A stretch of 64,000 nt of DNA, from positions 2,046,001 through 2,110,000 of the forward strand of contig OY970200.1 of assembly GCA_963708235.1 (NCBI GenBank). Reading direction: 5' to 3'. The position numbers and the translations under genes were made by a program. Of the stretch, positions 27,539 through 37,895 are shown piece by piece; positions within the stretch are counted from its first letter, which is position 1; each line of letters begins with the position of its first letter. The DNA comes from G963708235 sp963708235. Its GTDB lineage: Bacteria > Actinomycetota > Acidimicrobiia > Spongiisociales > UBA5794. The notes below the pieces were generated by a model. The model saw only the letters and a list, made by a program, of their open reading frames with translations, searched no databases and had not been told where the DNA came from.

Positions 27539-27578
27539 GAGAGCCTCCCCCGCATTGTGTCTGCCGGGGGAGGCTCTC
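27539..27578 (-). terminator. Terminator of the ThuA gene
   Basis: GAGAGCCTCCCCC at 27539-27551 pairs perfectly with GGGGGAGGCTCTC at 27566-27578 over a 14-nt loop. It lies 14 bp beyond the stop of the minus-strand ThuA gene. Its form matches the terminator after idi. Confidence 0.85.
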
Positions 27579-27592
27579 GATGCGCTAGCGGG

Positions 27593-29023
27593 CTACGGAG
27601 AGCAGGCCAGAGCGGCCGTGAGGTCTCCTGCCAGAGCGGTCAGTGTGGCGGCGTCGCCGGCCGGGAGCGGGTTGGTCCGTTGGTTGGCCAGCCTGGCGAT
27701 GTCGGCCACCAGGGTTGCGGTGGCCGCGCAGGAGCCGTCGTGGCTCCAGGCGGCCAACTCTCGGTCGACACGGTCGAGGGAACGACCCAGTGCGGTGCGC
27801 GCCTCGCTGTGGTCCAGGCCGTTGATCGCGGCACGCAGCGCAGCCGACGCCGCACTCGCCGCGGCGGCGTCTCCGCCGAAGGCGGATTCCAGCTTGGCCT
27901 GCTGCCACGTCGCCAGGTCATCGATCTTGCCGGCGACGTGCGCTCCGGTGTCGGAGTCATGGATGATGCTCGATGCCAACGCCGCCGCCGACTGGAGCTG
28001 ACGAATGGCAGCGGCATGGTTGCCGCTGTCGGCGCTGGTCTCCGCACCGTCGAGGATGGGGGCGAGCCTCGCCGCCGCGTCCTGCTCGGTGCGGTCACCC
28101 TCGTCCAGTTCCTCGAGGATCGAGTCCATCTCGCGGAACGTCACGCAGTCGCTGTCGCCGTCGGTGACACCTGCCGACCATTCGATACCGGCGAGGAGGT
28201 GCTGGAGGAACAACGGATCACTGGTGAACGACTCGTTGGTGTGACCCCCGGCGGTGTACCAGGAACGCCCACCTTCGAAGTTGTGACACCATGCGATGGG
28301 ATGATCGGCGCCCATGGCGCCGCTGCCCGGACCCGATCCGCTGTACGAGGTCTCGTCCAGGTTGAGCAGCACCCGCACCCACGGGCGCGGGCTGGTGAAG
28401 AAGTTGTACCACTCGTCGAACCGGCGCCAACGCTCCGGCAGGAACTCGGTCGAGACGTGGTTGGGATCCTCCACCACCTTGTCAGCGAACTGGTTGGCGG
28501 GGTGGTTACGGAAACGGGCTCCACCGCCGGTGAGCTGCCCGTACCAGGGCCTGGTATGCATGCTGTCGGTGGCGGCGTGCACTCCGGCGAAGCCGCCGCC
28601 GTTCCGGATGTACCCCTGCAGCGCCTCGAGTTCGCCGTCGGGTAGAAGCGGGATCCGGGTGGGGCTCATGTTGTTGGTGTTGTCCACCGTCGAAACGAAG
28701 ATCAGCGTTTCGTACTGCGCCAGATTCTCGGCGCTGGTGAACGGGGTGCTGGGTAGCGTGCGGGTGGGTTGCCCCGCCGAGTTGTAACCCGGAGTCCCGG
28801 TAACTTGAGGATCCCAGACGTCCACGGTGAACCCGTGCGCCGCCCCCAACGCCATGATGGCGGTGGTGGCAGGCACGATGCTGCCGTGGCGGAACCCCGA
28901 CGTCTTGCCGACGACGAGCACCTTGTAGGTGTCGTCCTGTGCCATGGCCACCGGTCCGAGGACCGAGGCAAAGAGCGTTGCCGCCACGGCCCCGATCAAT
29001 AGTCTACGTAAGCTGCGATTCAT
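27593..29023 (-). CDS. Secreted ThuA-domain protein with C-terminal FIMAH-like module
   Basis: This 476-residue protein has a signal peptide (LLIGAVAATLFASVLGPVAMA). Residues about 30-270 form a ThuA/glutamine-amidotransferase-like domain: VLVVGKTSGFRHGSI, GGGFAGVHAATDSMHTRPWY and HPIAWCHNFEGGRSWYTAGGH. A helical region and a C-terminal module (LDRVDRELAAW, LVADIARLANQ, LTAALACSP) follow. The last module resembles the short protein at 35436-35795. ThuA proteins are linked to sugar metabolism. The longer frame to 29056 lacks support. Confidence 0.85.
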   Translation of the reverse strand: MNRSLRRLLIGAVAATLFASVLGPVAMAQDDTYKVLVVGKTSGFRHGSIVPATTAIMALGAAHGFTVDVWDPQVTGTPGYNSAGQPTRTLPSTPFTSAENLAQYETLIFVSTVDNTNNMSPTRIPLLPDGELEALQGYIRNGGGFAGVHAATDSMHTRPWYGQLTGGGARFRNHPANQFADKVVEDPNHVSTEFLPERWRRFDEWYNFFTSPRPWVRVLLNLDETSYSGSGPGSGAMGADHPIAWCHNFEGGRSWYTAGGHTNESFTSDPLFLQHLLAGIEWSAGVTDGDSDCVTFREMDSILEELDEGDRTEQDAAARLAPILDGAETSADSGNHAAAIRQLQSAAALASSIIHDSDTGAHVAGKIDDLATWQQAKLESAFGGDAAAASAASAALRAAINGLDHSEARTALGRSLDRVDRELAAWSHDGSCAATATLVADIARLANQRTNPLPAGDAATLTALAGDLTAALACSP

Positions 29024-29424
29024 ACTGCCATCACTCCCATCTGCGTGGCGCGCCAACCCCTGATGGGTTGCCTTGGATATGCCGATCGGCGGCGCAAGAT
29101 CGAGCCGGCCGCACCACGTCCTCCTCCGACTGGAGCCAGGCTAGCGACCGGAACCCACCCATTTCAACCGAAAGTTCGCCCACGACGCCGACAAATTATG
29201 CTCAGGTGAAGCCAGTCCGACCAACACCTTTTAGGTAGTACTCGAGCGCCACAACTAGCTAGTTCCCCCGCGCTATAAGTAGCTAGTCCTGTCTCGCTAT
29301 TGAGGTCTAGTTCTTTCGCGCTAGCAGCCAGTACCTTCGCGCTAGAGGCACACGCTGGTGCTTCGCTCGGCCTGGAGGGTGTGAGCCGTCCGGGATCTGT
29401 GGATGCCCATCAGACCCAGGTGCG
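29024..29424. other. Gene-free region with tandem CTAG repeats
   Basis: No coding frame is supported. It separates the ThuA gene (start 29023) from the gene ending at 29425. It is AT-richer than its surroundings and contains the four imperfect tandem units listed at 29259-29350. Promoter elements for the ThuA gene should lie in the left part. Confidence 0.6.
29259..29350. repeat. Four imperfect tandem repeats, 22-24 bp
   Basis: The units are CTAGTTCCCCCGCGCTATAA at 29259 (24-bp unit), CTAGTCCTGTCTCGCTATTG at 29283 (24), CTAGTTCTTTCGCGCTAGCA at 29307 (22) and CAGTACCTTCGCGCTAGAGG at 29329 (22). Each holds a CTAGT-like start and a CGCTA core about 11 bp later. The spacing is near two helical turns. 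They may be binding sites for a regulator. Confidence 0.6.
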
Positions 29425-30135
29425 TCAGTGATCGAAGGGGTCCTGGAACTCCAGGGGGACCGAGGCGGAGTCTCCGGTGATGGGGAGGAAGAGGTGGATG
29501 TGCCCGAGGTCGGCAGCGATGAAGAGCTCGTCGAGTTGCTCCGCCGCCGCCACCCAGAGCTCGGCGCCGTTGTTGCGCTGCGCAGCGGCGAGGGCGATCA
29601 GCTGCTCCCGTTGCGATTCGGATGACTCGAGCGCCTCGGCGTAGATGGCGGCGGCGGCTTCGAGCATCTGCACGGATCCGCGGAGGCTACCCACCGTTCC
29701 GTTGAAGGCGGGATTGCCCAGGCCGAATCGGGCAAAGCGCCCCAACGCCGCTTCGGTCGCCTCCTGCCACTCCTCCACCTCCTCGGCTGATGCGGCGGTT
29801 GCCGTGTCGACATCACCGCCCTCGACCGGCATCGCCCGATTCATTCGGGCGAGGGTCACCATCATCTCGGCGTGGACCTGGCGCGCCTCGTCGGCCAGAG
29901 CGACCGTCATGGCGCGGTGCTCGGCGGTGTACTGGGCGGTGAGCGACGCCGCAATTTCCTCGAACGAGTCGGGGTCGGGCCGGGACGCAACCACCGATGC
30001 GTACCAGCCGCCGGCGAACGCCGCGGCCACCAATAGGACGGCGAACACTACGAGCCATCCCGGGCCGGGCTGGCTCTCCCCGCCGTCAGCCGCGGCGCCT
30101 CTGCCGTTCGATGCGGTGGGCACGTCTTTGGACAC
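29425..30135 (-). CDS. Single-pass membrane protein with helical extracytoplasmic domain
   Basis: This 236-residue protein starts with GTG at 30135, with GAGGGGG 6-12 bp upstream. One membrane helix at about residues 25-50 (WLVVFAVLLVAAAFAGGWY) is followed by an Ala/Glu-rich helical domain (LTAQYTAEHRAMTVALADEA, EVEEWQEATEAALGRF). Similar lengths and compositions occur in DUF305-like proteins, but the diagnostic histidine/methionine motifs are not convincing. I assign no function. Confidence 0.65.
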   Translation of the reverse strand: MSKDVPTASNGRGAAADGGESQPGPGWLVVFAVLLVAAAFAGGWYASVVASRPDPDSFEEIAASLTAQYTAEHRAMTVALADEARQVHAEMMVTLARMNRAMPVEGGDVDTATAASAEEVEEWQEATEAALGRFARFGLGNPAFNGTVGSLRGSVQMLEAAAAIYAEALESSESQREQLIALAAAQRNNGAELWVAAAEQLDELFIAADLGHIHLFLPITGDSASVPLEFQDPFDH

Positions 30136-30522
30136 GCCTTCCCCCTCACCTGTGTGGAGAACGCGCAGCATACCCTCGACCGTCCCGGGTAGCTTGCCGC
30201 GTTCGGTCCGATTGCCTGCCGTGTCCGTCCGGGCAGCCGGGCCTGGCGTGACAGGGTGTCCCGTTGCTCGGACACTCGATCGCCGGCTCGACCGGGCCAC
30301 CCCGCACGTCTGTGTTCCGCAGATACACGCCATCGGTGGCTCGTGTGACCCCGTGGGTTTCGACGGTGAGCCGGCCCGGTCACCTAGGGCCGCCCCGTTC
30401 GATTAGGTGATCATCACCGTCGTTGTGACCGATGCGAGCCGCACCCGGCGTCGCTCATCGTCATCGGGGAACCACCGACGGATCGTGGCGAAACCGCCCG
30501 CCGACCACGAAGGAGCCCGCCG
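30136..30522. other. Divergent intergenic region with a small palindrome
   Basis: No gene is supported. GGTGAT-C-ATCACC at 30406-30418 is a perfect palindrome about 105 bp upstream of the next plus-strand ATG, a candidate operator for the exporter locus. AAGGAGCCCGCC precedes that ATG. Confidence 0.5.
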
Positions 30523-30993
30523 ATGCAATCCCGATACCCGAATCGATCCGCCTTGGACGTCGAACCACCGGTGATCTCCGGGCGGGGAGCCAGACAAGGG
30601 TGGGGGCGGGCATTGTTGGCAATCGCCGCAGTCGGAGCCCTCTTCGCCATGGCCACCAGCATCGGGGAGGTGCTCGCTGCCGGCCCTGACACCCTCATGC
30701 TCCGGGTCTGGCAGTCTGCCGGATTCGCCGTGTTTGCGGGTCTGTTCGGCTTGCTCGCCTATCGCCCGCTCAGCTATGCGGGCATCTGGGAGTTGGTGAT
30801 CCTCAACAAGATGGCGCTGACCGTTGTCGCGCTCACCTATGCATCGGGAGCCGAGGGCGCCAGCAAGGTGGCGACGGTTGACGGTGCCCTCACGGCGATG
30901 CTTCTCGCCGGTTACGTGCTGTGCATGGGCTGGCGCGCCTGGTCCGGCCCTGCCCTCGGAAGGCCTCCGTTGGTCCTGGCCGCTCGGCGATGA
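30523..30993 (+). CDS. Four-helix membrane protein of the exporter locus
   Basis: This 156-residue protein has hydrophobic helices at about 28-52, 64-82, 93-107 and 120-140. It starts with ATG after AAGGAG. No family is recognised. It is the first gene of a plus-strand series with an ABC ATPase, an ABC-2 permease and two hydrolases; a link to transport is inferred. Confidence 0.65.
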   Translation: MQSRYPNRSALDVEPPVISGRGARQGWGRALLAIAAVGALFAMATSIGEVLAAGPDTLMLRVWQSAGFAVFAGLFGLLAYRPLSYAGIWELVILNKMALTVVALTYASGAEGASKVATVDGALTAMLLAGYVLCMGWRAWSGPALGRPPLVLAARR

Positions 30994-31111
30994 AACCCGC
31001 AGGCACAGGGACCCTACCGATGCGAACGTCCCACTGGTGGCGCGATCGCGACAAGACGGCAATCACCCCAACGATCCGGCCCTCCGGGAGTTGGGAATAG
31101 GAGGTACCGAG

Positions 31112-32057
31112 ATGGCACAGCTCGACCGCAAGACCGACCTGGGGACGTTCGTTGGCCATGTGTCCACGGATCCCGTCATCGAAGTAGAGCGCCTGAACGT
31201 CACCTACGGTGATTTTCATGCGGTCCGCGATCTTTCCTTCCACGTCGAACCAGGAGAGATCTACGCACTCCTCGGCACCAACGGAGCAGGCAAGACCTCG
31301 ACGCTGGAGGTCATCGAAGGACACCGGAGGGCGGCATCGGGCACCGTGCGCGTTTTCGGAAGTACCCCGACGGACCGGCAAACGGTGCGACCCAGGATGG
31401 GGATCATGCTCCAGGAGAGCGGGTTTTCCCCCGATCTCACCGTCACCGAGACGGTTGGCCTGATCGGCCGACTCACGGGTCGTTCGGACACGGTCGAGCG
31501 GGTACTCGGCATCGTCGACATGACCCGCAAGGCCGGAACCAGGGTTTCCCAGCTCTCCGGCGGGGAGAAGCGGCGATTGGACTTCGCCACCGCGGTGTAC
31601 GGGCGTCCCGAAGCTCGTGTTCCTCGACGAGCCCACAACCGGACTGGACATCCAGACCCGCGACGCAGTGTGGGACGTGGTGGAGGAACTCCGTGCGCAG
31701 GGCTCGACCATCGTGCTCACAACCCACTACCTGGAAGAGGCCCAGCAGCGTGCCGACCGCATCGGGCTGATGCACGAGGGCACCCTCCACCACGAGGGCA
31801 CGGTCTCGGAGCTGACCCGGACCCTGCCCGCTTCCATTCAGTTCTCGCTCCCCCCCGACGCACCCGCCCTGCCCATGCAGGCGGTGGCGATGTCCGACGG
31901 GTCCTACCGGATCGAGACCTTCGAACTCGTCCGCGATCTCAAGCGCCTCCTCGACTGGGCGGAGGCGCAGTCCGTCGAACTGAGCGACCTGTCCGCGGCG
32001 CCAACCCGACTGGACGATGTCTTCCGAGCCCTCGACGCCGATTCGACCCCCAGCTGA
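31112..32057 (+). pseudogene. ABC exporter ATPase (DrrA/CcmA type), frameshifted before Walker B
   Basis: A perfect AGGAGGT stands before the ATG. The first frame gives Walker A LGTNGAGKTSTLEVI, LQESGFSPDLTV and signature QLSGGEKRRLDFATAVYGRP. The match then continues in another frame with LVFLDEPTTGLD, switch VLTTHYLEEAQQRA and a normal C-terminus ending at 32057. The span is 946 nt, so one surplus base near 31607-31612 (CCCGAAGCTC) is enough. The true product would have 314 residues. Because the neighbours are intact, a sequencing insertion is at least as likely as gene loss. It powers the ABC-2 permease downstream. Confidence 0.85.
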
Positions 32058-32080
32058 AACCACCCGGAAAGGAACCCGCC

Positions 32081-32794
32081 ATGCTTGCGATTGCCCACAG
32101 CGAACTTCTTCAGATCGTCCGCAACCGGGCCGTGCTCATCAACAGCCTGGTCATGCCGGTGGCGGCGACCGCCTTCTTCATCTACTTCCGCGATGTGTGG
32201 ACCGGCAGTCTCGGCTATGTCGGAACGGTGATCGTTTTCACCATCGCCGCCTTCACTCTCTACGCCACCACGGTGACGACGCTGGCCGGTCGCCGTCAGA
32301 GCCTTTTCCTGAAAAGGATGCGCTCCACTGCCGCCGCCGACCCGGCCATCCTGTCGGGCCTGGTGCTTCCCATCAGCGTGATCTCACTGTTTCAGGTGAC
32401 CGTGATCCTCGCCGTGTTCGGCGGAGTCGGCGGCGGGCCGGCCAACCTCCCGCTCCTGGTGGTGGCGGTTGCTTCGACGTTCGTGATGATGCTCGCCCTG
32501 GGGATGGCCACGGCCGGCGTGACGAACGCTCCCGAGCAGGCGCAGGTGACCACGTTGCCCATCAGCCTGGGGATCGTCACCGTGGCCAGCTGGGTCGCCA
32601 TCACCGGCACCGAGAGCCTCACCTGGCTGAAGCGGCTGCTGCCCGGAGGGTCCGCCGCCGAACTGATCGTCAACGCCTGGAACGGGGGTGTGTCGCTCAC
32701 CGAGTCGCTGCTTCTGCTTGCGCCGACGCTGGCATGGGTCGTGGCGGCAATCGCACTGGCCTCGAGGTTGTTCCGCTGGGAGCCGCGCCGATGA
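32081..32794 (+). CDS. ABC-2 type exporter permease
   Basis: This 237-residue protein has about six membrane helices. It starts MLAIAHSELLQIVRNRAVL and contains the usual permease order, ending with LLLLAPTLAWVVAAIALASR. GGAAAGGAA precedes the ATG, 23 bp after the ATPase stop. It forms a heteromeric exporter with the ATPase. The substrate (drug, lipid or peptide) is not predictable. Confidence 0.87.
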   Translation: MLAIAHSELLQIVRNRAVLINSLVMPVAATAFFIYFRDVWTGSLGYVGTVIVFTIAAFTLYATTVTTLAGRRQSLFLKRMRSTAAADPAILSGLVLPISVISLFQVTVILAVFGGVGGGPANLPLLVVAVASTFVMMLALGMATAGVTNAPEQAQVTTLPISLGIVTVASWVAITGTESLTWLKRLLPGGSAAELIVNAWNGGVSLTESLLLLAPTLAWVVAAIALASRLFRWEPRR

Positions 32795-32810
32795 GAAGGG
32801 AATCCCCGCG

Positions 32811-33902
32811 ATGAATACCGTCACGAGGACCGTCCCGGACATGGCGCTCGAGCCCGATCAGGCGCCGCCGGAGCACCCGCATCGGCGACGCTGGCCCTGG
32901 GTCATCTCCGGCGTCGCCCTCATCCTCATGGTCGTCCTCGCCGCCGGCACTGCCGTCTTCCAGTTCGGCCTTCCCTGGTGGATGGAGGAGGGAGACCGCA
33001 ACCACGTGTACGAGGGCGACGCCGGCTCTCTGCGCTATCAGGTCCACCTCCCGCCTCAGCACGACGGCACGACCCAACTGCCGGTGGTCATGGCGATCCA
33101 TGGCTGTGGAATGAGCGGCTACGGGTGGAACTCGATGAAGGCCACAACCCAGTTCAACACCCTGGCCGATCGGGAGGGCTTCATCGCCGTCTACCCGACG
33201 CAGCGGTTGTTCCGCAGCCTGTTCAACTGCTGGAACTCGGCCGACCCGCGGGAACAGCACCGTCACAGCGGCGAACCGGCACTGCTCGCCGGGATCGCCC
33301 GGGAGGTGATCGCCGAATACAACGCAGACCCAGATCGGGTGCACGTCGCCGGAGCCTCGTCGGGTGCAGGAGCGGCAGTGATCCTCGCCGCAACCTTCCC
33401 CGACATCTTTGCAACCGCCACATCGGTTGCGGGTGGCGAGTACGGGCTGAACCAGGTGGACCCGGACGACCCCGACTCCACGCCACCGGACTACACCGCA
33501 CGTCAGGCGTGGTCCCAGATGGGGGACCGTGCGCGGCTGGTACCACTACTCGTCATCCAGGGCGAAGACGACGATGTGGTCCCGCCCCTGGTCGCCACCC
33601 GGCTCGTCGAGCACTGGACCGCGGTGAGCGACCTCGTCGACGACGGTCTACTCAACGACAGTCTGGACCTCGTCGAAGTGACGGCGACGGTGGCTGCAGG
33701 CGCGGACAGGCATGCGTATGCGTTCACCGCCATCACCGCACCGGACGGGACATCGGTCGTCGAGTCGTATCTCGTCCAGAACATGGGACACGTCTGGCCG
33801 GGTCCAGCCGGAACCGGGCTCTTCCCCGACCGTGCCGGCCCGGACGCCAGCGCCCTTGCCTGGGATTTCGCCCAACGTCATCCGAGGCGATCACCACCGT
33901 GA
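32811..33902 (+). CDS. Membrane-anchored PHB-depolymerase-family esterase
   Basis: This 363-residue protein has an N-terminal signal anchor (WVISGVALILMVVLAAGTAV). The alpha/beta-hydrolase domain shows VVMAIHGCGMSGYGW (oxyanion), FNCWNSADPREQHRH, the serine in VAGASSGAGAAV, aspartate in QGEDDDVVPP and histidine in NMGHVWPG. The family cleaves polyhydroxybutyrate or feruloyl/acetyl esters. With an N-terminal anchor it would act outside the membrane. It begins 16 bp after the permease. Confidence 0.86.
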   Translation: MNTVTRTVPDMALEPDQAPPEHPHRRRWPWVISGVALILMVVLAAGTAVFQFGLPWWMEEGDRNHVYEGDAGSLRYQVHLPPQHDGTTQLPVVMAIHGCGMSGYGWNSMKATTQFNTLADREGFIAVYPTQRLFRSLFNCWNSADPREQHRHSGEPALLAGIAREVIAEYNADPDRVHVAGASSGAGAAVILAATFPDIFATATSVAGGEYGLNQVDPDDPDSTPPDYTARQAWSQMGDRARLVPLLVIQGEDDDVVPPLVATRLVEHWTAVSDLVDDGLLNDSLDLVEVTATVAAGADRHAYAFTAITAPDGTSVVESYLVQNMGHVWPGPAGTGLFPDRAGPDASALAWDFAQRHPRRSPP

Positions 33903-34007
33903 AGCCCCCCGCCCGGCAGGCTCGAGGTCTCGTACCCCGGTCGCCGTGTCGCGGTGGAGTCAGCCCGCCGCGACCGCAATCGACCGTTGACTCCCCTCCT
34001 GCGCTGA

Positions 34008-34970
<963 letters not shown>

Positions 34971-35435
34971 GGAGGCCCCGCTAATACGGGCGACACGACG
35001 CCGGCGACCGGAGCCGGCCATCGCGACACCACCGATCGCGCCCGCCCGCCCAACGCCGGGCGGGCGCCGACGGTGGATGGGGACCGATGTCCACCCGGGA
35101 CGACTGCTGATCGTGACGCCCTCCCGCTGCTGCTGACGGACCATGACAGGCTTCGCTCCCGTGAGCACACATCGGCGACGGCCGCATGCACCGCTCCGAG
35201 CAGTGCTTCACGTTCCCGGACCACGCTGCCCACACCTTCTCCGGAGCGCCTTCACGGTGGTCACGAGTGCGTCGAGAAGTTCGATCTCCGCACTCGTAAA
35301 TCGCACCGGCGGTCCCCCGAGCCACCCATGAGCTACGCCCGTCAGACCCGAGACTGGCAACGCGAATGAGAATCGCGATCATCTGGTTCTCATGCAGGTC
35401 GCTGAAGGCGATGCCCCGCTGCTCCACGAAAGGCG
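34971..35435. other. Gene-free region with possible decayed coding
   Basis: No intact gene is supported. On the minus strand short frames such as REREALLGAVHAAVADVCSR and IELLDALVTTVKALRRR look protein-like but lie in different frames, as in a degraded regulator. This is a visual impression only. Confidence 0.35.
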
Positions 35436-35795
35436 ATGACAGAGATGACCCAACTCATCGCCCCCAACAACCAAACCGCATACGGACCATCCCCCCCCAC
35501 CACCATCACCGTCACGGGCACCCAGACACCCGAGGAGGCCGCCCTCGTTCTACGGGACGTTGTCGGATCTCTTGATCTCGATGCCTCACAGCAGAAGTTG
35601 GTGAGGTGGCTGGATCGGATCGATCGCGAGATCGGTGCGGGTGGCGAAGCCTGCCGGGCCGTCGACGAGTATCTCGGCGAGATTGCTCGGCTGGCCGGTC
35701 TGCGTCCCGAGCGGGGGCCGCTTGCTGCGTACCAGGCGGCTCTACTCACCGCACGCACCAACGACCTCAGAACCGCCCTGGGCTGCCCGGTGTAG
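35436..35795 (+). CDS. Small protein resembling the ThuA protein's C-terminal module (FIMAH-like)
   Basis: This 119-residue frame contains LVRWLDRIDREIGAGGEACR, LGEIARLAGLR and LRTALGCPV. The order and spacing match LGRSLDRVDRELAAW, LVADIARLANQ and LTAALACSP at the end of the ThuA protein. Such modules are usually C-terminal in secreted proteins. Here it lacks a signal peptide and starts in a disordered Thr/Pro segment, so it could be the surviving end of a larger gene. A strong terminator follows. Confidence 0.55.
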   Translation: MTEMTQLIAPNNQTAYGPSPPTTITVTGTQTPEEAALVLRDVVGSLDLDASQQKLVRWLDRIDREIGAGGEACRAVDEYLGEIARLAGLRPERGPLAAYQAALLTARTNDLRTALGCPV

Positions 35796-36248
35796 ACCGG
35801 GATCGCCCGACCAGGGCGGCGAACAGCCCGGAAGGCGCCAGAGGCCATCCGGGTCGATAGCGAAACGGCCCGGAGTCCCGGAGTCCGGACGGACTCCCCG
35901 GCTGAACCGAGGGAGGCATGTGGCCATCCAGCCACATGCCTCCCTCTTGTCGTTTATCGCTGCCGCATCCGTTGTGACCGCCGGACGCAACTCCACACCA
36001 ACCTCGCCTCAATGGACGCTCGTTCGTTTCGTTCCCCACCACTCGCCACGGGGGCCGGCCTCGCAGCCCGATCTCGCGCCGCGATCGTAAGAACGGTCGC
36101 CGCCGCAGTGGGATCCTCCGTCGAGTTGAGGGCAGCGGCGCCGCCGCGGACCTTCGTGCATGTTCGGTTGCCATCGACAAACGAGAGGGGCGACTCGACA
36201 GCGAGGCGACTTCGCCAACGTCATCGACCGGGGTCACCGTCGACGGAA
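35796..36248. other. Gene-free region after the FIMAH-like gene
   Basis: Apart from the terminator at 35909-35946 I see no gene. The plus frame running into the next gene is open but Arg-rich and lacks coding character. A promoter for the lectin-like gene should lie in the right half. Confidence 0.5.
35909..35946 (+). terminator. Strong intrinsic terminator
   Basis: GAGGGAGGCATGTGGC pairs perfectly with GCCACATGCCTCCCTC over a 6-nt loop and is followed by TTGTCGTTT. The 16-bp stem is the longest terminator in the window. It ends the FIMAH-like gene transcript. Confidence 0.88.
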
Positions 36249-37895
36249 ATGCAAGGGTGTAGGGTTCGCGCCGTGATCGCTGCGCGGGCGACGAGGTATC
36301 GGTGGCGGCAGCTGGCTTGTATCTCGGCTGTGCTCATTCCGATCGTCGTCGTCGACGGTACAGCGGAGGGCCAAGCCGTATATCTCTCGGAGACCTTCAC
36401 CGGTGCCACGGCCCAGCCAGGGTTCGTGGCTTATGGATCGGCGTGTCTCACCGGAGGGCCAGAAGGCACGACACCACCCGGGAGCCACCCGCTTGGCGGC
36501 TGCCCCGCTGTTCGCGAGGGCCCGGTCCCGCCATTGGAAGGCGCCCCGTACGGCTACTTGCAGCTCACCGACGCCTCACTCGACCAATCGGGGGCGGTGC
36601 TCTTCGATGTCGCCATTCCCGCCACCCAGGGTCTCTCTGTGACCTTTGAGCAATGGCAATACGGCAGCACGCAAGGACTCGCCCCCGCCGACGGAATCTC
36701 ATTCTTCCTCGTCGACGGGGCGTCGACCTTGTCGGCGCCAGGCGCCTTCGGAGGAAGCCTCGGCTATGCCCAGAAGCTCCCCGACGACGATCCGATGAAT
36801 CCGTTCATTCCGGGGGTCGACGACGGGTACCTGGGCGTCGGTCTCGACGCCCTCGGCAACTACTTCGGCGACTGGGAACAGCGCAGCAACGGCTGCCCGC
36901 CCGACGCCCGGTCCCCCGCAGGCACCGGGTTCAGGATCCCGGAGCCGAACAAGATCACGGTACGCGGTCCGGGCGATGGTGTGGATGGCTATTGCTTCAT
37001 GACCTCTACGGCGGACAACCTCGACAGCACGACCGGGCCTTGGCCCTCGACGTTGCCCGTCTCACTCCGCGGCGACGTGACCTCGGTCCCACCAGATCCC
37101 GCAGAAGCCGAGGCGGCCCTGCTACCTGCCAGGCGCATCGTCAACGTGACTATCAGCCCGGCACCTGACCCCGTCGTCACCGTGTCCATCACCTCGACTG
37201 ACGACGTCACGCATCAGGTGCTCCAGTTCGCCGCACCCGATCCCGTCCCGTCCGCATACAAGTTCGGCTTCTCTGCCTCCACGGGCGACTTCACCGATGT
37301 GCATCTCGTCCGCAACGTCGTAATGGAGTCGCTGCAGCCTGCTCCGCTGTTGACACTGTTCAAAGCGCCGGATGCGCCCGGTCCCTTCGAGGTGGGCGAC
37401 ACGGTCGACTACACCTACGTCGTCTCCAACACGGGCCTGGCACCCGTGACGGATCTTCAACTCAGCGACGACAAAATCCCGCTCGTTGCCTGCCAGAGCA
37501 CAACGCTGGCACCCGTCACCCAGCCGCCCGACAACACGACAACGTGTCGGGGCACCTACACCGTGCAGCCGGCGGACGGCGAAGTCGGCGACGTGGTCAA
37601 TGTCGCCATGGCCTCTGGAGAGGGCGGCGCTGTGGTGTCGCCATCCGCCGAAGCCGTGGTTGCCATCGTCCAGCCCCCACCACCGACGACGACCACCACG
37701 ACCACCACGACCACCACGACGACGGTCACAACGACCTCGACCACGACCACTATGGTGCCGACCACGACGACACAGCCACCGGAGATTCTCCCCGCGACCG
37801 GCGCCGATCCGGCCCTGCCGCGCCTCGTCATCCTGTCGCTGCTGGCCATCGCTCTCGGCGCAGTCACCCTCCACAAGACGCGCCGTTCGGCATAG
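36249..37895 (+). CDS. Sortase-anchored surface protein with lectin-like and DUF11-like domains
   Basis: This 548-residue protein has a signal region (LACISAVLIPIVVVDGTAEG). Residues about 45-360 resemble an L-type lectin fold: VTFEQWQYG, ADGISFFLVDG, GSLGYAQ and GYLGVGLDALGNYFGDW. A DUF11-like repeat follows (GDTVDYTYVVSNTGLAPVTD). Then comes a long Thr linker encoded by ACC/ACG repeats, LPATG, a hydrophobic helix and KTRRSA. The tail is a classical sortase signal, so the protein should be linked to peptidoglycan and may bind sugars. ATG at 36249 or GTG at 36273 may be the start. Confidence 0.82.
   Translation: MQGCRVRAVIAARATRYRWRQLACISAVLIPIVVVDGTAEGQAVYLSETFTGATAQPGFVAYGSACLTGGPEGTTPPGSHPLGGCPAVREGPVPPLEGAPYGYLQLTDASLDQSGAVLFDVAIPATQGLSVTFEQWQYGSTQGLAPADGISFFLVDGASTLSAPGAFGGSLGYAQKLPDDDPMNPFIPGVDDGYLGVGLDALGNYFGDWEQRSNGCPPDARSPAGTGFRIPEPNKITVRGPGDGVDGYCFMTSTADNLDSTTGPWPSTLPVSLRGDVTSVPPDPAEAEAALLPARRIVNVTISPAPDPVVTVSITSTDDVTHQVLQFAAPDPVPSAYKFGFSASTGDFTDVHLVRNVVMESLQPAPLLTLFKAPDAPGPFEVGDTVDYTYVVSNTGLAPVTDLQLSDDKIPLVACQSTTLAPVTQPPDNTTTCRGTYTVQPADGEVGDVVNVAMASGEGGAVVSPSAEAVVAIVQPPPPTTTTTTTTTTTTTVTTTSTTTTMVPTTTTQPPEILPATGADPALPRLVILSLLAIALGAVTLHKTRRSA

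Noticed and set aside
26384..28645. 753-residue open frame on the plus strand
   Set aside because: It is antisense to both the beta-lactamase-like and ThuA genes, which have signal peptides, motifs and ribosome sites.
31600..31620. Programmed +1 frameshift in the ABC ATPase at CCCGAA
   Set aside because: No stop codon, pause structure or known slippery context is present, and other genes show the same single extra base. An assembly or mutational insertion is simpler.
30824..32794. Apparent fusion of ABC ATPase and permease in one open frame
   Set aside because: The middle 150 codons are Arg/Pro-rich noise. The ATPase C-terminal half is in another frame and the permease has its own ribosome site and ATG.
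37681..37770. Short tandem ACC/ACG repeats resembling a simple repeat or CRISPR-like array
   Set aside because: The units are 3-6 bp with no spacers and encode the Thr stalk of the LPATG protein. No CRISPR array or cas gene was seen in the window.
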